DNA from: Amanita rubescens
Taxonomy: Eukaryota; Basidiomycota; Agaricomycetes; Agaricales; Amanitaceae
Direction: 5' to 3'
NCBI GenBank assembly: GCA_015039365.1
Contig: WION01000020.1
Location: 372,001 to 436,000 of the forward strand
Length of the DNA: 64,000 nucleotides
Positions 58,366-64,000 of this stretch are shown here, piece by piece. The first letter of the stretch is position 1. Every line of letters starts with the position of its first letter. The notes beneath the pieces are model-generated. The model ran no database searches and was not told the DNA's origin. It saw only the letters and a list, made by a program, of their open reading frames with translations. Position numbers and translations under genes: made by a program.

Positions 58366-58949
58366 GACAGTTACAGCACAACTAGAAAGGGATAAGGACG
58401 TCATAGAGCTATTGTGGAGGTCCAGATCAAGCTTACCTGGTAGTCTTTAATGATTTGGGTATGTTGTGGTCAAGAAGGAAAGAGCGTGTAACGTACTAAC
58501 GTGTCACACGGCTGAACTTCGCACATATGCCCGCTACTCTTCATATGCGTCGATGTCCGACCATGACCGCCCTTCATCGTTCCGACACATCCTATCACCC
58601 GGTTACCCGTCATCTTCCCATTCTCACACGCGTTCATTGCCTCACATTGGGGTCAATATAACATCAAGCCCCCGACGTCGCTTGCATTGTCGCCTTCAGC
58701 TCAAGCGTCAATCGAATGAGGCTTGTAGCGCATACGCGGAGTCACACCCGCCAGCCTCTTCTAGAACTGCAGGCTTGTCCTCAACCCTGGGAGATACACG
58801 CATTGTTCTTCCAATTTTCGAACTTCACATACTTTCTGGCAGCAGCATCAGCACCCACCCCACCCTTCGCCCCGACCGTCACAATGCTCATTGCCAACAG
58901 CTAGTAGTTCAATGGTAGTATCATAAGCGGCATTTATGGAACCTGTGTC
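58366..58949. other. Intergenic between the NLR-like gene and a low-complexity gene
   Basis: A 150-codon plus-strand frame at 58466-58918 has no recognisable domain. A stretch near 58905 (TAGTTCAATGGTAGTAT) resembles a tRNA D arm, but no cloverleaf can be made. CpG frequency returns to normal from 58314 on. Confidence 0.4.
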
Positions 58950-59831
58950 TTGAATGGATACAGGAACGTACAAATGCCTGTGCCGGCCCCCTGTTCCGGC
59001 ACCATAAGCTCCTTATTCAGCAACCACTGCAACCGCTGCAGTCACGGTATCCGCGTCAACAGTAGCGTCCCTGGCAGCCATCCGGTGCCTCTACCACAGC
59101 ATCCAGTACCTCCACCGCAGCGCTCACAACCGACAGCACCACAGCATCCACAATAACTACCACCTCAGTATGCGCGATCATTGCCACCTCAGCATACGCA
59201 ATCGCTACCACCATCACAGCATGCGCGACCGCAGCAACTCTGGCCCTCTCCACAGCTGCCCATTCACCAGCACCAACGGCCAGAGTCACGACCACTATCA
59301 CGTGTGCAACCTCAATTAAATCAGCCTCCACAAGCACAATGCAACGTCTATCGACGTCCATCTGTACCCGTTGAGTTGCCGTTGCCGATCTGCGGACGTG
59401 ACAAGACAGCTGATATTTCTCGTATGGGTAAAGCAGCTAGCCTGGTTAGTAGTGCAAATGGGTACGGAAGCGGTGTCAGCGAGAGTGAAGCTGAGAATTT
59501 GGAGAGTGCCAGTCAAAGAGGTGACGAAACAAACAGAAATGACGCGGATACCGATGCGATTCCTGGGATTGTGATCAATGTCGCTGGTGATGATGACGGA
59601 TCGAGTAACTGGGCTTCTTCTGTGGCTTCTTCGCCCCAGTTGCCGGTCATACATTTGCGAAAGGAGGATGTTCAACGAACGCATACTTCGGGTCCTCAAA
59701 TTCAGGTGCGGAACCCGTACCCGTGGGGGAACACTAGCTTTATTGCATATCAATGTGTAAAAAATGGCTATTACTACTGTAATGGGATTTACAAAACGAC
59801 CGATTGTCCAGTGACTAAGCTAGCAAGTTGA
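58950..59831 (+). pseudogene. Pro/Gln/His-rich hypothetical gene with one in-frame stop
   Basis: One frame runs from MNGYRNVQMPVPAPCSGT through a Pro/Gln/His-rich repeat to the stop at 59831. It is interrupted only by TAA at 59154-59156, inside the repeat, where a CAA (Gln) codon would fit the pattern. Downstream of it, ATG 59181 opens 216 codons: more PPQ/QH repeats, then ADISRMGKAASLVSSANGYG, an acidic-Ser segment (SGVSESEAENLESASQRGDE) and a C-terminus with YQCVKNGYYYCNGIYKTTDC. I do not recognise the family. It may be a gene starting at 59181 with an untranslated upstream part, or a recently broken one. Confidence 0.35.
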
Positions 59832-59941
59832 GCAATGGAGTTATGGGGATGTTCAACTTGGACCCAGTGGGCGACTGTAGAGAATTCATAATGTAATATT
59901 AGAGCGATAAAATATGCCACGGTGAGAAACGAAACAATTCC

Positions 59942-60586
59942 CTAACGTATCTTCCCTGCTTCCTGCAGCTCAAAGTACGCCATGAGCTTTCCCTTGGGTA
60001 CACCCAGCCGAAAGGCCCAATGATATCTGTTCATAAACATTTCAATCCTCTTGTCCATCTCCGTCATCCTATCTCGAATTTGATCTTCTTTCGAGGCGTT
60101 TGCAGTTGCCGAGTAATGAAAGTCTTCCTGCAGCTCAACCTCTCCGACAGTGTGCCCGAAATTCATAGCATCGAAGACAATTTTGAACTCGCCGTCTGCT
60201 ACCCACGATTGCCGGACTGTTGACAATGTCGCAATAGCATCCAGTCCAAAAAAGTCCTTCTCGCTGGCTTCTTTTCCTATCACTTCTTGCACACATCGCC
60301 GAACGAGGTCAGATCCTGAGAGCTCCTCGAACATAGAATTGGTGAAATCACCGCCTTTCTTTACTTTTGCTTCCCAGATGCCATTCCGCCGTCTGACCCA
60401 AATACCAGCATTTATGAGAGATCTAGATGGGTTGTCGTAGTACACATCGTGGATTGTACGCTGGGAAAGAGCGTGCACGTTTTTGAAAGGAGGTTGTCCG
60501 GTATTTGCAACGAGATCTTCGACGGCGAGCGAGCAGAACTTGCGTTCTACCTCTAAAAGTGCTCGTAATATGAGTGATGGCCTCAT
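59942..60586 (-). CDS. CYTH-domain protein, thiamine-triphosphatase-like
   Basis: CYTH enzymes bind triphosphate groups in a beta-barrel tunnel; members include thiamine triphosphatase and adenylyl cyclase CyaB. The single exon starts MRPSLILRALLEVERKFC, with the diagnostic ExExK-type pattern near the N-terminus (EVERK). It continues with HDVYYDNPSRSLINAGIWVR (ending RRNG), WEAKVKKGGDF (substrate-binding lysines), FKIVFDAMNFGHTVGEVELQ (acidic metal-binding strand) and a helical tail ending LQEAGKIR-stop. About 214 residues is normal. The ATG at 60586 is preceded by a GTG in frame; I prefer the ATG because the catalytic motif then sits near the start, as in the family. It is divergent from the kinase/UPRTase gene. 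Confidence 0.78.
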   Translation of the reverse strand: MRPSLILRALLEVERKFCSLAVEDLVANTGQPPFKNVHALSQRTIHDVYYDNPSRSLINAGIWVRRRNGIWEAKVKKGGDFTNSMFEELSGSDLVRRCVQEVIGKEASEKDFFGLDAIATLSTVRQSWVADGEFKIVFDAMNFGHTVGEVELQEDFHYSATANASKEDQIRDRMTEMDKRIEMFMNRYHWAFRLGVPKGKLMAYFELQEAGKIR

Positions 60587-60884
60587 CACTATCTGTGGAA
60601 AGAAGTGAGAAACGGAGGATCAAGGTATCCCAGCTGGCAAACCTTGGATGATTCCTGGCGTCCGTATCCCGTGGGAAAGTGGCTGTGCGCAGCACGTCAC
60701 ACGTCGACTGATGAATCGATGACAGTCGATCTGCCAGTGTAACAAGCTTCAGGGGACCCACCTACGCTTTGTCACTTGCGCTCCTCGGACGCAACCTACG
60801 TGTCGCCCCTGCAGCTTGTTTACTGTAACCTTTCTTCCGCCGCATAGCTGAATATAAATTCTTCTGTTACAATTCCTTTCAAAA
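60587..60884. promoter_or_regulatory. Shared upstream region of the CYTH and kinase/UPRTase genes
   Basis: 298 bases between two divergent starts. TATAAAT at 60853-60859 is a possible core element for the rightward gene. A minus-strand open frame crosses the region but has no family resemblance. Confidence 0.4.
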
Positions 60885-63086
60885 ATGTCCCTAGGTGCAC
60901 CGCAACAGTCAGCCAAGCCAACTAACCTGCGTGACGCCAGGTATGTTCTTCTGTCTTTAACTCTGAGTGGAACCGATACCTACATCCCTTGCAGCTCGGA
61001 TGAGTCATCGTCTACAGCCGATAAGCAATCAATCCAGCTCACCAAGACCAAGCCCAACTCCGTTCCCAATGACTTTAAACCCATTGTCGTGGGTATATAC
61101 GGGATTCCCGGCTGTGGGAAGACCTTCCTGTTCGATCAGTTGAAGCGTGAACTGGAAGAGAGCTGTTACGAGTTCTATGAAGGCTCCCAGATGATCGCCT
61201 CTCTGGTTCCGGGTGGCCTCGCTGCATTCCAGAAGCTGGACGAGGAACAAAAGTCACATTGGCGCGAGGTCGCCATTGATACTATTTGGAAGAGCTGTCT
61301 TGCCAGTGGAAAAACAGCCGTCGTGGCCGGGCATTTCATGTTCTGGCAAGAAGGGAACCAAGTCGGCCAGAGAGTATACACGCGCAGTGACCTAAACACA
61401 TACACACATATTCTCTACCTCGACGTACCCGCCGAAATCGTAGCACAACGCCGTCAGAATGACACACTGCGAAGTCGTTCGACCGCGTCGGTTGAGCATT
61501 TACGCAACTGGCAGAAGATAGAGAAGACCGAGCTTCGTGATCTCTGCCGCCAGCACAACATTCTATTCTCCCTCATATCCTCCGAGCCGTCACCAACTTC
61601 AAACAGGATCGCAAAACTATTACGCGACTTCCGGTATCATACTGAAGAGGACAACCTGCGTCGTGCTGAAAGTAGGCTGGATGACATTGTTGTCCGCTAC
61701 AATTGTCAACCTAGGCCTGAACCGCATGTGGCGCTCGTTATGGATGGCGACAGGACTCTGGCTGCGCTGGACACAGGGAGGCTTTTCTGGCAGACGCTCT
61801 CCAACTCCAAGTCGAGAGACGAGGACGATCCGTTGAAGGCGGTATTCAGTAGCACTATGGGTTACTCGTACGCTGCCTTCCGCCAGGTCGCATTGCTGTA
61901 TGAAGAGGCGGTAGATGACCACGAGTTTGACGTCACCTGCGAGAAAGTAGCCCTGACAGTAACGATGCATCCAGAATTTGTATCACTACTGCGACTTGTG
62001 GCAGAGCAGGACCACGTTCTCGCCATAGTCGTTACCTGTGGGCTGGGTAATTTGTGGGAAAAAATCCTTGCCAAAGAAGGCCTGTCTGAGAGGGTTCAAG
62101 TCATTGGCGGGGGCCGCATTGCTGACGGGCTCATTGTAACTGCTTCTGTGAAGGCAACCCTGGTGTCACGCCTACGAGACGTTCATCACATGTACGTTTC
62201 AGCATTTGGAGACAGTACCTTGGACCTGGGTATGTTGGGTGAGGCACATGAGGCCATCGTCGTTGTCGGAGAAGAACACGCCAGGAGCACGACTATGGAG
62301 AAGGACTTGCTGCACGCCATCGACAATGAGGGGCTTCGGGCGAGCCAGGTGCTGCTGCCCCCTCACGCTTCACCAAGGCTAGACACGACCAAACTTCCTC
62401 AGGTGCGATTCACTGATAAAGAGTTCATGGAATCAATCTTGCGTTGTCGCAAGCCAGCCAGCCTTCGCATCGTTCATGCAACGGATCGGAGCGCTGCTAA
62501 GCTGTTGATGACGCCGATGCGCGATGCAATGGTTTCTGGCCCTGCCCTCAGGAAAGCACATGGCGAGGTTGGGTCATATCTGGCGACCGAGTTTCTGACC
62601 GGTATGATCGGTCTCGAAGAATACGCAATCCCCCATGTTCAGGGACATGCAACAAGTGGCTTTCGACTTCACCAAGAGCAGCAGACGACAATCGTGGCGC
62701 TTATGCGTGGAGGAGAGCCAATGGCGCTCGGCGTTAACAGTGTCTTCCCACTCGCCATGTTCGTTCACGCCACTCAGCCGTCCGACATCAAACCCCACCA
62801 TCTGCACAAACAACGAAACGTGTTGTTGGTGGACTCGGTGGTCAATAGCGGCAAATCGGTGGCTGAATTCGTTCAACACATCCGCAGTCTTGATACTACC
62901 GTTCGCATCATCGTGATTGCAGGGGTTGTCCAGGCCCAGTCGCTATCCAAGGGCGTCTTCTCTCAAGCCCTCGAGCATGACATGAATCTCAGTCTAGTTG
63001 CTCTTCGTCTATCCGATAACCGGTTCACCGGGAAGGGTACCACGGACACCGGTAACCGCCTGTTCAATACAACACATTTGCCCTGA
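60885..63086 (+). CDS. Three-domain protein: P-loop kinase, HAD phosphatase, uracil phosphoribosyltransferase
   Basis: Probably acts in pyrimidine salvage. A kinase-like domain starts with Walker A GIPGCGKT (about residues 73-80), then GHFMFWQEG and an arginine-containing lid (YLDVPAEIVAQRRQND). A HAD domain follows with motif I MDGDRTL (about 286-292) and motif IV AFGDSTLDLGML. The last 220 residues form a UPRTase-like domain (TDRSAAKLLMTPMRDAMVSG, VALMRGGEPMALGV) with a PRPP-loop-like LLVDSVVNSGKSV. It ends TGNRLFNTTHLP. The frame is open throughout, but 60941-60994 is very probably a 54-base intron, which would remove 18 residues without changing the frame. I recall fungal proteins with this domain order; the combined role is inferred. 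Confidence 0.82.
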   Translation: MSLGAPQQSAKPTNLRDARYVLLSLTLSGTDTYIPCSSDESSSTADKQSIQLTKTKPNSVPNDFKPIVVGIYGIPGCGKTFLFDQLKRELEESCYEFYEGSQMIASLVPGGLAAFQKLDEEQKSHWREVAIDTIWKSCLASGKTAVVAGHFMFWQEGNQVGQRVYTRSDLNTYTHILYLDVPAEIVAQRRQNDTLRSRSTASVEHLRNWQKIEKTELRDLCRQHNILFSLISSEPSPTSNRIAKLLRDFRYHTEEDNLRRAESRLDDIVVRYNCQPRPEPHVALVMDGDRTLAALDTGRLFWQTLSNSKSRDEDDPLKAVFSSTMGYSYAAFRQVALLYEEAVDDHEFDVTCEKVALTVTMHPEFVSLLRLVAEQDHVLAIVVTCGLGNLWEKILAKEGLSERVQVIGGGRIADGLIVTASVKATLVSRLRDVHHMYVSAFGDSTLDLGMLGEAHEAIVVVGEEHARSTTMEKDLLHAIDNEGLRASQVLLPPHASPRLDTTKLPQVRFTDKEFMESILRCRKPASLRIVHATDRSAAKLLMTPMRDAMVSGPALRKAHGEVGSYLATEFLTGMIGLEEYAIPHVQGHATSGFRLHQEQQTTIVALMRGGEPMALGVNSVFPLAMFVHATQPSDIKPHHLHKQRNVLLVDSVVNSGKSVAEFVQHIRSLDTTVRIIVIAGVVQAQSLSKGVFSQALEHDMNLSLVALRLSDNRFTGKGTTDTGNRLFNTTHLP
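60941..60994 (+). other. Probable 54-base intron without stops in the kinase/UPRTase gene
   Basis: The segment starts GTATGT and ends CCCTTGCAG, with a good acceptor. Its length is a multiple of three and it has no stop. Splicing joins RDA to SSDESSS. Confidence 0.75.
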
Positions 63087-63569
63087 CTTAGGTGGACTTC
63101 CTCGCCCATCCCCAGCATCAGTTTCATATGACATTGTCCCTTTCTGATTTAGGTTCTTTCTCGAAGACCCCCTACATTTTCTGATTTGTCTATGCATATA
63201 CTAACTTACAAGTTACCCTTGACTCTTTCAGCGGCACTCACAGCATCATCCGAAGCAAGGTAGCCCCCATTCTTACTCGTCGCGTCTTGATCGAAAGCTC
63301 CGCGAAATTGGATGATCATGCGTGATCACTGTGGGTCATCGTGAACAAGCATGTTCATTAATGGTTCACGATGATCGCTTATGAACAGCCATGAACGGCC
63401 GTAAATACTATTAATTATCAGATCATGATCAAATATACTCTTGTGAACATGCCTGAGCAACCCGGTTTGAGACCACGCACAGTGCAATCGGCTCATTAGG
63501 TAGAAATCCATAATGCAATAGCGAAGCCATGAACGGAGGACATTACAGAACTAGAAGACAGGGTCCTAA
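63087..63569. other. Intergenic with inverted repeat
   Basis: No gene is visible. TCATCGTGAAC (63336-63346) and its reverse complement GTTCACGATGA (63364-63374) form an 11-bp stem with a 17-base loop. More GATCATG/CATGATC and GAACA/TGTTC words surround it. Confidence 0.5.
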
Positions 63570-63836
63570 ATACATAAATGGCACGTGCGACGCCTCGGAA
63601 GTATTACACGGAAGACGAAGCACATATATCGGCTTCTTTCCTCATCCCTCGTTCTATAACCATTGTCATTTCGACTTCCTCGATAGCATCGGTTTTAGAT
63701 ATAATACTATGGATGGTGAAACAAAGTCACGGTTATGTTGAACGAAAGAGCGAAGGCCGGGTCACCTATCTCGGGAAAGGTAGAGAACTTCAACGGGACA
63801 TATGCACCGTTGATAGCTGAGTCGAAGCCCGATCTA
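63570..63836 (+). repeat. Dispersed repeat, copy 2
   Basis: Partner of 52218-52462 in the same orientation. It is the longer copy; an 80-codon frame (MARATPRKYYTEDEAHISAS ...) is open through most of it, while copy 1 has indels. The frame may be a relic of a mobile-element gene, but I do not recognise it. Confidence 0.75.
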
Positions 63837-64000
63837 CTAACAGCACGCTGAGGGTTGCGCCGACATAGCACAACTAAAATTAGAATGGGCGGGAAGCACG
63901 GAAAGGGATGCCAACGTTTGCTGGGGGGATATAGCAAGTCGAGAATTATTTTATCGTGTCATTATCGAACACTAGCGGGAACGCGAAAAAGCGAGCAATC
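63837..64000. other. Window end, nothing recognised
   Basis: No feature is visible in the last 164 bases. Confidence 0.3.

Noticed and set aside
58905..58985. tRNA-like stretch TAGTTCAATGGTAGTAT
   Set aside because: Only a D-arm-like piece is present; no acceptor stem, anticodon stem or T loop can be paired.
59056..59361. Val/Ala-rich 101-codon minus-strand frame
   Set aside because: It is the antisense of the Pro/Gln/His-rich repeat, not a membrane protein.

Overview
The window looks like nuclear DNA of a filamentous basidiomycete, most likely an Agaricomycete close to Rhizoctonia/Ceratobasidium. This is inferred from dense protein genes cut by many introns of about 48-60 nt with GT..AG ends, a eukaryotic tRNA-Cys, an interstitial TTAGGG array, and families typical of these fungi: DUF6534 membrane proteins, zinc-binding F-box proteins, Crinkler/RHS-like P-loop proteins and NB-ARC-TPR NLR-like receptors. 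Exon joins below were worked out by eye from splice signals and reading frame and may be off by a few bases.

Layout. 0-2.7 kb: two head-to-head SNARE genes (syntaxin-6/Tlg1-like and Sec20). 2.8-5.6 kb: F-box/zinc protein 1. 6.9-10 kb: a decayed NB-ARC-TPR gene. 10.5-11 kb: a decayed fragment resembling the end of an Mtg1-type GTPase. 11.4-14 kb: secreted alpha-amylase with a starch-binding domain. 16.5-18.2 kb: DUF6534 membrane protein. 18.8-20.2 kb: broken Gal80-like oxidoreductase. 21.6-27 kb: F-box/zinc proteins 2 and 3 in tandem. 27.6-30.1 kb: GH47 alpha-mannosidase. 30.4-33.5 kb: a compact block with SWP1 (oligosaccharyltransferase), tRNA-Cys and RPN3 (proteasome lid). 34.4-36.5 kb: a Crinkler/RHS-like gene with a frame break. 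38.5-39.3 kb: a degenerate tandem repeat of about 92 bp. 39.7-40.6 kb: NDUFAF2-like complex I assembly factor. 41.3-42.8 kb: second DUF6534 gene. 43.5-45.5 kb: XPG/FEN1-like nuclease. 45.9 kb: interstitial telomere repeat. 46.1-50.4 kb: alpha-COP. 50.5-52 kb: another F-box-like protein. 54.5-58.4 kb: an intact 1250-residue NB-ARC protein with about 17 TPRs. 59-63 kb: a low-complexity hypothetical gene, a CYTH/triphosphatase-like gene, and a kinase/HAD/UPRTase fusion.

Housekeeping genes (SNAREs, alpha-COP, SWP1, RPN3, NDUFAF2) alternate with accessory, duplicated or decaying genes. Several genes concern the secretory pathway (Tlg1, Sec20, alpha-COP, SWP1, GH47), but they are not arranged as a functional cluster.

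The strongest unusual signal is at the two NB-ARC-TPR loci. Each lies in a multi-kilobase stretch almost devoid of CpG, while the flanks have normal CpG. One locus is open across 1250 codons and the other is wrecked by frameshifts. Both carry TPR arrays of near-identical 126-bp units, and both carry a short shared N-terminal motif where an effector domain would normally sit. I read this as a fungal NLR family under repeat homogenisation and possible methylation-driven CpG loss. Other points are two stop-free introns whose length is a multiple of three (one splits a nuclease active-site motif), a dispersed repeat at 52.2 and 63.6 kb, and an HVEL tail on Sec20.
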